From contig NZ_BAEE01000013.1 of the NCBI RefSeq assembly GCF_000241265.1, positions 45,606-109,605 of the forward strand: a DNA stretch of 64,000 bases, written 5' to 3'. This document shows positions 49,416-57,240 of the stretch, piece after piece. Origin of the DNA: Gordonia araii NBRC 100433. GTDB lineage: Bacteria > Actinomycetota > Actinomycetes > Mycobacteriales > Mycobacteriaceae. Under the pieces are notes generated by a model, which saw only the letters and a list, made by a program, of their open reading frames with translations, was not told the DNA's origin and made no database searches. Position 1 is the first letter of the stretch. Each line of letters begins with the position of its first letter. A program made the position numbers and the translations under genes.

Positions 49416-51073
49416 GATTCGCACGTGCTGTCATTGCGGCGATCGCCCTCTCCACCGCGGTCGCCGGTTGCGGCGTCGACCTCTCGACGGGCAGTTCCTT
49501 CGAGCCGGGCCAGGCGCAGATCAACGAACAGCCGCGAGAGAACGTCCGGGAGGGCGGCAGTCTCACGACGGCGCTGACCGAGGTCACCCCGCAGTGGAAC
49601 TCCCACCAGGCCGACGGCACCGCCTACACGCTCGCGCTGTGGCGCTGGTACAACCCGGTGCTCGCCTACTTCTCGCCCGACGGCGAGTACTCCTTCAACC
49701 GGGACTACCTCACCGACGTCAAGAAGGCAGTCGTCGACGGACGGACGGTCGTGACGTACACGATCGAGCCGCGCGCGACCTACAACGACGGCACGCCGAT
49801 CGACTGGCGGGCCTTCGCGAACACCTGGCGGGTCAACAGCGGCGTCGATGTCCGGTACACCGCCAGCAGCACCGACGGCTACGACCAGATCGAGTCGGTG
49901 ACCCGCGGCGTCGACGACAAGCAGGCGGTCGTGCGGTTCCGCGGTATCTGGGCGTGGCCGGACGGGCTGTTCAACACCCTGCAGCACCCGAAGATCGTGA
50001 CCCCGGACGACTTCAACCGCTCGTATGTCCAGAACCCGCGCGCCGACCTGGGCGCCGGCCCGTACACGGTCGAGTCCTACGACCGCAACGCCGGTACCGT
50101 CGTCTTCCGGCGGAATCCGAAGTGGTGGGGCGAGCCGGGCAAGCTCGATCGGCGGGTGTTCCGGCAATTGGAGCCGCAAGCGTCGATCAACGCCTTCCGC
50201 AACGGTGAACTCGACGCCACCGGTGTCGGCAGCAAGGACTATCGCGCCCAAGTCGTCACGATGAACGGCATCGACGTCCGCCTGTCGTCGAGCCCGGCGA
50301 ATTCGTTGCTGGTCGTCAACCTGGCCACACCGGCCCTGCGCGACATCCGGGTCCGCGAGGCGCTCTTGCGCGGCATCGACCGCGAGACGCTCGCCCGCAT
50401 CCGGTTTACCGGGCTGGGCTACACCGAGGAGCTTCCGGGCTCCTTCCTCCTCTTCCCGTTCCAGCCCGGCTATCGCGACAACGTCGGCTCGACGATCACC
50501 TACGACCAGGAGAGGGCGCGCCGCCTTCTCGACGACGCCGGATGGGTGGCCGACGGTGACGGGGTGCGCCGGCAGCGCGACCATCCCGGCCAGAAGCTCA
50601 CGCTGCACCTGCCGATCCTCGGCGACGACGCGATGGGCACGAACCTCGCCCGGGCGATGCAGGCGATGCTGCGCCAGATCGGTATCGACCTGGCGATCTC
50701 GGTTCGGCCGACGTCCGACTTCTCTAAGGTCGTCCTGGGCAAGGAATTCGACGTGTTCATGATGGGATTCCAATCCTCGGACCCGTTCGGAACCGCCTAT
50801 CTCTGCCAGATCTGGTGCTCGAACTCGCAGCTGAACCGGTCGGGCGCGGGATCGCCGGAACTCGACGCCAAGATTCGGCGGGTGCAGCAGATCGCCGACC
50901 CGGATGAGCAGATCAGGGCGGGCAACGACGTCGAAACCGACGCGTTCAAGCAGTACTCCAACCTGCCGTTGTTCAACGGTCCGACGATGGTGGCCGTGAA
51001 GCGCGGACTCGCGAACTACGGTGCGGGCATGTTCTACGTCGGACCGGTGGAGGACATCGGCTGGCAGAAGTGA
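49412..51073 (+). CDS. oppA: Oligopeptide-binding lipoprotein OppA (SBP family 5)
   Basis: 553 residues. The lipobox is TAVAGC (Cys near residue 20), so the protein is tethered outside the membrane. The SBP_bac_5 fold shows as EVTPQWNSHQADGTAYTLAL near the N-terminus, YNDGTPIDWRAFANTWRVNS, AGTVVFRRNPKWWGEPGKLD and RDIRVREALLRGIDRETLAR. It captures peptides or similar ligands for OppBCD. ATG at 49412 overlaps the oppD stop (ATGA). It is the last gene of the four-gene operon; the next gene starts 59 bases later with its own leader. Confidence 0.9.
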   Translation: MRFARAVIAAIALSTAVAGCGVDLSTGSSFEPGQAQINEQPRENVREGGSLTTALTEVTPQWNSHQADGTAYTLALWRWYNPVLAYFSPDGEYSFNRDYLTDVKKAVVDGRTVVTYTIEPRATYNDGTPIDWRAFANTWRVNSGVDVRYTASSTDGYDQIESVTRGVDDKQAVVRFRGIWAWPDGLFNTLQHPKIVTPDDFNRSYVQNPRADLGAGPYTVESYDRNAGTVVFRRNPKWWGEPGKLDRRVFRQLEPQASINAFRNGELDATGVGSKDYRAQVVTMNGIDVRLSSSPANSLLVVNLATPALRDIRVREALLRGIDRETLARIRFTGLGYTEELPGSFLLFPFQPGYRDNVGSTITYDQERARRLLDDAGWVADGDGVRRQRDHPGQKLTLHLPILGDDAMGTNLARAMQAMLRQIGIDLAISVRPTSDFSKVVLGKEFDVFMMGFQSSDPFGTAYLCQIWCSNSQLNRSGAGSPELDAKIRRVQQIADPDEQIRAGNDVETDAFKQYSNLPLFNGPTMVAVKRGLANYGAGMFYVGPVEDIGWQK

Positions 51074-51132
51074 CTCACCCCGTCGGGATGAGACTGCCCA
51101 TGCGGTGAGGGCGGCGGGACGAAGATGGGCAC

Positions 51133-51849
51133 ATGCTCGAGGTGATTTGGCGGTTCATCCCCATCGCGATCTGTCTGATCGCGAGCCCGCTCGCGGTGTT
51201 GGCGATGGTCGGCCTGATGCTGGGACCGAACGCGAAGCGCAACTGTGCGGCGTTCACACTCGGCTGGCTCGTCTCGATCGCGGCGGTGTTCGCGTTCTTC
51301 CTGTTCCTCCTCGACGCCATCGGATTCACCGAGCCGCACCCGGAGGCGTTGCGCGCCCGGATCCTGCACGGCATCGTCGGCGTGATCTGTTTGACCGGCG
51401 CGTTCCTCTACTACCGGAAGGCGCAGCAGGTTACCGCCGCACTCCAGGCCGCCAGTACGCCGAGCGAACTCGCGCAGGCATTGCCGCGACCGCGGGCGAT
51501 CAAGGATCTGGAGGCGTTCAGCGCTCCGCGCTCACTGCGCGTGGGCGCCCTGGTGTTCCTCACCAATCCGCCGAACCTCGCGCTGACCGCGGCCACCGCC
51601 GTCGAAGTGTTGTCTGCGACGCTCACCCGGACGGAGGCGACCGGGCTGGCGATCGTGTTCATGCTGGCCGCCGCGGCTCCGGTGCTCGCCCCGACCATGG
51701 CGGTTCTGGGCGGCTGGCACGAGAAGGGCGACAACGCCCACCGGATCTTCAACTGGACGCTGAGCCACAACAGCTTCATCCGCGCGGGCACGATGCTCCT
51801 GATCGGGTTCATCCAGCTCGGCAAAGCGGTGACCGGCGGCCTGTTCTGA
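51133..51849 (+). CDS. GAP/Sap-family membrane protein (LysE-like fold)
   Basis: 238 residues with six predicted helices. The sequence begins MLEVIWRFIPIAICLIASPL, and the conserved family segment is ALVFLTNPPNLALTAATAVE. A soluble loop (QAASTPSELAQALPRPRAIK) links the halves. Members in mycobacteria (Sap, GAP) are needed for export of sulfolipid or glycopeptidolipid. The lipid here, if any, is unknown. No lipid synthesis genes are adjacent. It may have its own promoter in the 59-base gap after oppA. Confidence 0.82.
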   Translation: MLEVIWRFIPIAICLIASPLAVLAMVGLMLGPNAKRNCAAFTLGWLVSIAAVFAFFLFLLDAIGFTEPHPEALRARILHGIVGVICLTGAFLYYRKAQQVTAALQAASTPSELAQALPRPRAIKDLEAFSAPRSLRVGALVFLTNPPNLALTAATAVEVLSATLTRTEATGLAIVFMLAAAAPVLAPTMAVLGGWHEKGDNAHRIFNWTLSHNSFIRAGTMLLIGFIQLGKAVTGGLF

Positions 51850-51937
51850 CCGAGGTGGCGCTGCAAACCCGGGTACGGTCACCCGCCCGGGGTGACGGTC
51901 ACCGTCGCCAGGGCGACGCCCTTCCTACATTCGGCGC

Positions 51938-53650
51938 ATGAGCCTGTTACCGGGACTGACCAAGGGCAACGTCGCGGGCGAGCTGATGGCCGGCGTCACG
52001 CTCGTCGCCATCGCCGTACCGCTCAACATCGGCTACGCGACGATCGCCGGCGTCAACCCGGTCAACGGTCTGTACGCGTTGATCCTGCCGTGCATCGTCT
52101 ACGCGCTGATCGTCTCGTCGCGGCAGGTCGTCGTCTCTCCGGATGCGGCCGCCGCGGCGCTCGTCGCGTCATCGGTCGGCGGTCTGGTCGCCGCGGGCGA
52201 CTCCGAGAAGTACCTGTTCATGGTCTTCGCGCAGGCGATCATCTGCGGAGTCATCCTGCTGGCTTTGGGCTTCTTCAAACTCGGGTTTCTCGCGAACTTC
52301 CTTTCCGAGCCGATCCTCATCGGGTTCGTCGCCGGCCTCGCCCTCGACATTCTCCTGTCGCAGGTCGCGAAGATGCTGGGCATCCATCTGGAGGGTGAGG
52401 AGTTCCTCGCCAAGCTGGGGCATCTGCTGACCCACCTCGACGAGGTCAAAGTGTGGTCGGTGATCATCGCCGTCGCATCGCTCGCCCTGCTGGTCATTCC
52501 GCGCAAGTTCCTGCCGAAGGTGCCGTGGCCGCTGTTCGTGCTGATCGGCGGGACGATCTGGGTGACGCTGGCCCACTTCACCGCCGAGCAGGTCAAGACC
52601 CTCGGCAAGGTCGACGCCGGGCTGCCGTCGATCACCATTCCTCATCTGAGCGTCGCCGAATGGCTGTCTCTCGCACCGTCGGCCTTGGCCCTCGCCGCGG
52701 TCACCACGGCAGAGGGATTGCTGGTCGCCCGCTCCTACGCGGAGAAGAACCGCTATCCCGACGACCCGGACCGGGACCTCATCGCCTTTGGCGCGGCCAA
52801 TGTCGCGGCCGGCTTCACCGGCGGCCTCTCGGCGGGGTCGTCGACGTCGCGCACGGCGGCGATGGACCAGGCCGGGTCGCGCACCCAGCTGCCGTCGCTG
52901 GTCGTCGCCGGGGTCACCGTGCTCCTGTTGCTCTTCGGCACCGGACTGCTGGAGAACATCCCGAACCCGGCGATCGGGGCGATCGTGGCCGTCGCGGTCG
53001 TCCCGTTGCTCAAGCCGCGCGAATTCGCCCGGCTGTGGAAGCTGGATCGCTACGAATTCGGCGTCGCGGCAGTCTGCTTCCTGGTCACGCTGCTGGTCGG
53101 ATCCATTCCGGGCATCCTGGTCGCCGCAGTCCTCGCGATGATCAACGTGATTCGGCACGCGTCGAAGCCCGCGGTGGACGTCCTCGCCGAACCGGCCGAC
53201 GCCCGAGACGCCCAAGGGGCCGATGCGCCGCTGGAGCCGGTTCACCGGCTGACCAAGTCATCGACCGGGCTGACCGCCCCCGGTGTCCTGCTCATCCGGA
53301 TCGCCGCGCCGCTGTTCTTCGCGAACGCCAACGTCGTCGTCCAGGCGATCAAGGACGCCGTGACCGGGGCCGGCAGCGCCGACGAGCAAGCCGGACCGGA
53401 AGGCGGGGCCGACGACCGGGTGCGCCACGTCGTGCTCGACGCCGAGGCGGTCACCGATATCGACGTGACCGCCGCCGAGGCCTTCGAGGGCTTGCGCGAA
53501 TGGCTGACCGAACGCGACATCACGCTGAGCTACAGCCGGGTGCGTGAACGCCAGCTCGAACACGCCAAGCACTTCGGGCTCATCGAGCCCGACGACCGCG
53601 TGTTCGCCAGCAATCGGGAGGCGCTGGCCGTGCTCGGCGAGGTCGGCTGA
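51938..53650 (+). CDS. SulP-family anion transporter with C-terminal STAS domain
   Basis: 570 residues. The SulP signature near the N-terminus is GVTLVAIAVPLNIGYATIAG with VNGLYALILPCIVYAL. About twelve membrane segments run to residue 405. A cytosolic STAS domain follows (residues 440-565, with VLLIRIAAPLFFANANVVVQ and VVLDAEAVTDIDVTAAEAFE). Family members move sulfate, bicarbonate or dicarboxylates. No carbonic anhydrase or sulfur gene is adjacent, so the anion is undetermined. Upstream, a GTCACCC-GGGGTGAC inverted repeat lies near 51880-51897. Confidence 0.88.
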   Translation: MSLLPGLTKGNVAGELMAGVTLVAIAVPLNIGYATIAGVNPVNGLYALILPCIVYALIVSSRQVVVSPDAAAAALVASSVGGLVAAGDSEKYLFMVFAQAIICGVILLALGFFKLGFLANFLSEPILIGFVAGLALDILLSQVAKMLGIHLEGEEFLAKLGHLLTHLDEVKVWSVIIAVASLALLVIPRKFLPKVPWPLFVLIGGTIWVTLAHFTAEQVKTLGKVDAGLPSITIPHLSVAEWLSLAPSALALAAVTTAEGLLVARSYAEKNRYPDDPDRDLIAFGAANVAAGFTGGLSAGSSTSRTAAMDQAGSRTQLPSLVVAGVTVLLLLFGTGLLENIPNPAIGAIVAVAVVPLLKPREFARLWKLDRYEFGVAAVCFLVTLLVGSIPGILVAAVLAMINVIRHASKPAVDVLAEPADARDAQGADAPLEPVHRLTKSSTGLTAPGVLLIRIAAPLFFANANVVVQAIKDAVTGAGSADEQAGPEGGADDRVRHVVLDAEAVTDIDVTAAEAFEGLREWLTERDITLSYSRVRERQLEHAKHFGLIEPDDRVFASNREALAVLGEVG

Positions 53651-53662
53651 CGGGTTCTGCCG

Positions 53663-54898
53663 CTACCCCGCTAGCTTCTCGTCGAGCCAGTCGAACATCC
53701 GCTCGTCGGTCAACGCGCGCGCCAGCGGCTGGCAATGGAAGTTCGCGCCCTGCGACGCGCTGAAACGCGCAATCGTGGCGATGCCGTCCGCGCAGCGCGC
53801 CGCCAGCTCGTCGGACTGGCCCGGCCAGAACTGTTCGTCCTCGGGATCGGTGATCAGCAGTGGCGTACTGATCTGCGCGGCGATCTCCGGTCCGATGGTG
53901 TACTCGCCGACCGCCTGCAAGGTGTCGAAGTAGGTCGCTTCGGAATCCGACTGCCGATACGGTCGCGCCCGCCAATCCCAGATGCGCCGTGTCTCGGGTG
54001 AGGCTTTCAGTCCCAGGCCCAAGTCGCGGTTGAACGCCTTGGCGTTCCCCGCGGCGAGCAGGTCGTGCAGGTGCTTCGGCATCGGTGCGAGCCACGACGA
54101 TTGCACGTCGACGACCCCGGGATCGGCGACCGCCGCGGCGTAGCGGTGCTCGAAGGCCAGTGACCTGGGCACCCAGTAGCCGGCCTGGCTGATCCCGTAC
54201 AGCGCGAGGCGAGCCGGGTCGACGCCGGGCAGCGTGAGCACATGATCCGTGACGGGGGTCAGCACCGCTTCCCAATCGGGGCGGAAGCCGACGCCGCGCT
54301 CGAACAGCATCGACTGCTGCCCGGGTCCGTCGAACAGGACGACGGCGAGGCCGCGCCGCAGCGCGCCGAAAGCGGCGGCCGACCACATCGCCGACACCGA
54401 GCCGTCGCTGCCGTTGATCGTGACAAGGGTTGCCCCGGACCAGTCGTGGGCCGGTGCGAGGAACCAGCCGGGCAGCGTCGTGTCCTCGTACGGGATCGCC
54501 AAGCGCTGTGCGGTGAAGTCGCCGTTGTCGACGAATTTCTCCCATGCGGCGCGGTGCTCGGCGAAGACCGGCAGGCGCTCGGCGACGCCGTCGAGACCGT
54601 CGAAGGCCTGCGACAGGTAGTTCGCCGCCCGCAGGTAGGCCGAGGCGGCACTGACCCGGTGGCCGTTCGCGGCGCTGGCATCGGCGTCGGCGACGAGTCG
54701 ACGGCCCAGCTCGAGCCACGCGTTCGACCACTCGCGGTCGTGGCCGTCGCGACATTCGGCGATGGTGGCGAGCACCTCGCCGGCGTCGGCGCCTCCGGAG
54801 AAGCAGTAGCCGAGGAGGAGCCGCACGGCGAAGTCGCGTCCCTCGTCCTTGTAGAAGCCGTCGGTGAACACCGTGTGGTGGGCGTGGTCGCGCAACAT
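53663..54898 (-). CDS. Alpha/beta hydrolase of the DUF1100-like type
   Basis: 411 residues. The first 140 residues are a helical cap-like region (VSAASAYLRAANYLSQAFDG). The hydrolase core follows: oxyanion-region NGSDGSVSAM, nucleophile elbow ALYGISQAGYW (Ser near residue 263), acid in LLITDPEDEQFW and His in SQGANFHCQPLA near the C-terminus. This layout resembles 2,6-dihydroxypseudooxynicotine hydrolase and related C-C or ester hydrolases. The substrate is unknown. ATG 54898 has GGAGG close upstream. A longer upstream frame is only translated repeat DNA and is rejected. Confidence 0.82.
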   Translation of the reverse strand: MLRDHAHHTVFTDGFYKDEGRDFAVRLLLGYCFSGGADAGEVLATIAECRDGHDREWSNAWLELGRRLVADADASAANGHRVSAASAYLRAANYLSQAFDGLDGVAERLPVFAEHRAAWEKFVDNGDFTAQRLAIPYEDTTLPGWFLAPAHDWSGATLVTINGSDGSVSAMWSAAAFGALRRGLAVVLFDGPGQQSMLFERGVGFRPDWEAVLTPVTDHVLTLPGVDPARLALYGISQAGYWVPRSLAFEHRYAAAVADPGVVDVQSSWLAPMPKHLHDLLAAGNAKAFNRDLGLGLKASPETRRIWDWRARPYRQSDSEATYFDTLQAVGEYTIGPEIAAQISTPLLITDPEDEQFWPGQSDELAARCADGIATIARFSASQGANFHCQPLARALTDERMFDWLDEKLAG

Positions 54899-54939
54899 GG
54901 AGCCTCCAAAGTAGGTGTCGCCACGAGTCTGCCCGCTAT

Positions 54940-55050
54940 CCCGCCGACCGTGCCCACATTTCCGCCGACCGTGCCCACATTTTCGCCGACCGTGCCCACA
55001 TTTTCGCCGACCGTGCCGACCGTGCCCACATTTCCGCCGACCGTGCCTCT
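54940..55050. repeat. Tandem array of 21-bp units (family B), about five copies, reverse orientation
   Basis: Units read CCGACCGTGCCCACATTTTCG with small changes; one shortened unit lies near 55015-55022. This is the complement of the array at 45601-45742. The whole gap 54899-55262 is repeat DNA with no gene. Confidence 0.9.
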
Positions 55051-55120
55051 TTGATCTTGCGTTGGGTCTCGATACGCCCACTCGGCTAGCGCCTCGTGGG
55101 CACTCGACCACCGATTGGTG
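55051..55120. repeat. 70-bp block containing hairpin repeat copy 7, first of two identical blocks
   Basis: Begins TTGATCTTGCGTTGGGTCTC and ends CGACCACCGATTGGTG; it is identical to 55178-55247. The hairpin proper is 55064-55112, stem GCCCAC/GTGGGC around TCGGCTAGCGCCTC. Confidence 0.92.
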
Positions 55121-55121
55121 C

Positions 55122-55177
55122 GCCGACCGTGCCCAGATTCTTGCCGACTGTGCCCAGTTTTCCGCCGACCGTGCCCA
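55122..55177. repeat. Short tandem array (family B), about 2.5 copies
   Basis: GCCGACCGTGCCCAGATTCT, then TGCCGACTGTGCCCAGTTTT, then CCGCCGACCGTGCCCA, between the two 70-bp blocks. Confidence 0.85.
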
Positions 55178-55247
55178 TTGATCTTGCGTTGGGTCTCGAT
55201 ACGCCCACTCGGCTAGCGCCTCGTGGGCACTCGACCACCGATTGGTG
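55178..55247. repeat. Second identical 70-bp block with hairpin repeat copy 8
   Basis: Exact duplicate of 55051-55120, offset by 127 bases. A last GACCGTGCCC element (55249-55258) precedes the stop codon of the CobW-family gene at 55263. Confidence 0.92.
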
Positions 55248-55262
55248 CCGACCGTGCCCGCG

Positions 55263-56423
55263 CTAGGCGTGGACGTGCGGGACGGCCCATTCCGGCAGCG
55301 GATCCGGGTAGCTCGACCACGCCGACGGCCCGGCGGCGTACTCCTCGTCGGTGAGCAGCGCGGCCGACAGCACGCGCTGCGGCTGGCTTCGGTCGAGGTG
55401 CACACCGATGAACACGATCTCCTGGCCGGGACGCTCGTCGGTGTTGGACCACGGCGCCGCCGCCTCGATGAACAGGTTGGGCCCGGCCTGGGACCAGATC
55501 GCCGCTATCTCGGGGCGCGTCGCCACCCAGCAGAATCCCTTGCTGCGCAGAATTCCCCGCAACTGCTCCAGTGCGATGCTCAGCCGTTGCGGATGGAACG
55601 GGCGATCGGCGCGGAACACGGTGCTGCCGATGCCGTATTCCTCCGTTTCCGGGGTGTGACCGCCGGCCATCTCCTCCGCCCACCCGGCGAGTTGGCGAGC
55701 CGCGGTGACGTCGTACTGCCCGGTGGCGAGCACCTTGTCGAGGTCGATGTCGCCTTTGACCACCCGGATGAGGTCAGCGTGGGGGTTCAGCCGGTTGATC
55801 GTCGCCTCCGCCGCGCCGGCCGCGGCTTCGCTGACGAGGTCGGTCTTGGTCAGCAGGATAACGTCGGCGAACTCCACCTGGTCGACCAGGAGATCGGAAA
55901 TGTTGCGGGTGTCGCCCGCCGCGGCCTCCAGATCGCGTTCGGCCAGGCGCTCGCCCCTGGTGAGTTCGGGCAGGAACGTCGCGGCGTCGACGACGGTGAC
56001 CATCGTGTCGAGGCGGGTCACCGACGAGAGCGAGAACCCGTCGTCGAATTCCCAGTCGAAGGTCGCGGCCACCGGCATAGGCTCGGAGATCCCGGTCGAC
56101 TCGATGACGATGTGGTCGAAGCGTCCTTCGGCTGCCAGGCGCGCGACGGCTTCGACGAGGTCCTCGCGCAACGTGCAGCAGATGCATCCGTTGGTCAGCT
56201 CGACGAGTTTCTCCTCGGTGCGGTCGAGATGCGCGTCGCCGACGGCGAGCGGGCCGTCTACCAGTTGCGCGTCGATGTTCACCTCGCTCATGTCGTTGAC
56301 GATGACGGCGACGCGCAGACCACCGCGGTTGGCGAGGATGTGGTTGAGCACGGTGGTCTTGCCTGCGCCGAGGAATCCGGACAGGACGGTGACGGGGATA
56401 CGGGCTGCTTCGGGGGCTGTCAT
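55263..56423 (-). CDS. COG0523 (CobW-family) GTPase, probable zinc metallochaperone
   Basis: 386 residues. G1 motif [17 protein letters not shown] (residues 14-30). The metal-binding GCICCTL motif lies near 80-86, just after EEKLVELTN. The G4-type segment is ILLTKTDLV. The C-terminal CobW_C domain has [20 protein letters not shown] and a His-ended tail (AVPHVHA). COG0523 proteins deliver metals to partner enzymes, and those induced by zinc lack serve zinc. A 25-base AT-rich palindrome of Zur-box type starts three bases upstream of the ATG, supporting the zinc role. Downstream of the methyltransferase gene on the same strand. Confidence 0.9.
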   Translation of the reverse strand: MTAPEAARIPVTVLSGFLGAGKTTVLNHILANRGGLRVAVIVNDMSEVNIDAQLVDGPLAVGDAHLDRTEEKLVELTNGCICCTLREDLVEAVARLAAEGRFDHIVIESTGISEPMPVAATFDWEFDDGFSLSSVTRLDTMVTVVDAATFLPELTRGERLAERDLEAAAGDTRNISDLLVDQVEFADVILLTKTDLVSEAAAGAAEATINRLNPHADLIRVVKGDIDLDKVLATGQYDVTAARQLAGWAEEMAGGHTPETEEYGIGSTVFRADRPFHPQRLSIALEQLRGILRSKGFCWVATRPEIAAIWSQAGPNLFIEAAAPWSNTDERPGQEIVFIGVHLDRSQPQRVLSAALLTDEEYAAGPSAWSSYPDPLPEWAVPHVHA

Positions 56424-56425
56424 CC

Positions 56426-56450
56426 CTTAATGATAACGGTTTTCATTAAG
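56426..56450. promoter_or_regulatory. Zur-box-like palindrome before the CobW-family gene
   Basis: Outer arms CTTAATGA (56426-56433) and TCATTAAG (56443-56450) are perfect. The core TGATAACGGTTTTCA (56431-56445) is a 7-1-7 palindrome with one mismatch. AT-richness in a high-GC genome and form match actinobacterial Zur boxes. It begins three bases before the ATG at 56423, so binding would block initiation. Confidence 0.75.
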
Positions 56451-56468
56451 ACCGGCAGGACTGGCTGC

Positions 56469-57197
56469 TCAACCCAAGCGCCCGAACCCGACGAACATGC
56501 CGTCGCCGGCCGTTTCGAGTCGGGCCATCCCGTGCGCCTCGGCCTCGTCGGCAAGGTCGGTGACGCTCAACGCGCGCCAGACGTGGACGGCGGTGCGCTG
56601 TTCCCGTTCGCGACCGTCGCGGTCCTGCAGCGTCCACTCCATCGTCCATTCGACGCGGTGTCGATCGAGCGGCTCGGCGCGTCCGCGGGTCCTGATGCGG
56701 TCGTCGCCGATGGCCACGGTGCCGAAGTCCGTCCACGGGATCGTCGTCGCGGATTCGGGCGGTTGTAGTGCGACGACGAATCGTCCCCGCGGAGCGAGCC
56801 GCTCGTCCAGCGCCGTCCACAACCGGGTGCGCCCGTCATCGGTGAGGTGGCCGATCGCGTTCAGCATGACCACGGCATTCCATTCTCCCGGCAGCCGGTC
56901 GAGAGCCTCGGGGACGGCGGCCCCGACGACGGTCGTGCGAGCCAGGAGGTCGGGATCTCGCGCGACGGTGGCGACGAGCCCGGTGCGCATCGCCCGGGAC
57001 GGCTCGACGGCGTAGAGCCGCTCGGCGCCCAACTCCCGCAAGACGGGAAGGCAATAGCCGACGCCCGAACCGATATCGACCGCGGTCCCGCCGTCGATCC
57101 AGCCGACCAGGCTTCGAACGGCGGCGTTGGTCGGCTCCTGCCATGCCGCGGTCAACGCGCCGTACCACTCCGCGTTCGCCTCGTAGAAGTCGTCCAT
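56469..57197 (-). CDS. Class I SAM-dependent methyltransferase
   Basis: 242 residues. The SAM-binding motif I is GGTAVDIGSGVGYCLPVLRE (near residues 36-55), with RLYAVEPSRAMRTGL as motif II and VVMLNAIGHLTDD as the post-motif. The end of the protein (MEWTLQDRDGREREQRTAVH) is less typical. The substrate is unknown. It lies between the VWA gene (43 bases upstream) and the CobW-family gene on the same strand. The Zur-like box between it and the CobW gene suggests the latter has its own promoter. Confidence 0.82.
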   Translation of the reverse strand: MDDFYEANAEWYGALTAAWQEPTNAAVRSLVGWIDGGTAVDIGSGVGYCLPVLRELGAERLYAVEPSRAMRTGLVATVARDPDLLARTTVVGAAVPEALDRLPGEWNAVVMLNAIGHLTDDGRTRLWTALDERLAPRGRFVVALQPPESATTIPWTDFGTVAIGDDRIRTRGRAEPLDRHRVEWTMEWTLQDRDGREREQRTAVHVWRALSVTDLADEAEAHGMARLETAGDGMFVGFGRLG

Positions 57198-57240
57198 GTG
57201 GTCCTCCTGGTGTGAGTCGTGCGATGGGCGGGGAGCGACG

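Noticed and set aside
16421..55247. Insertion sequences or miniature transposons as source of the repeats.
   Set aside because: No transposase gene, terminal repeats with target duplications, or larger element could be found in the window.
54899..55405. N-terminal extension of the alpha/beta hydrolase upstream of 54898.
   Set aside because: The extension is translated tandem repeat DNA; ATG 54898 has a GGAGG box.
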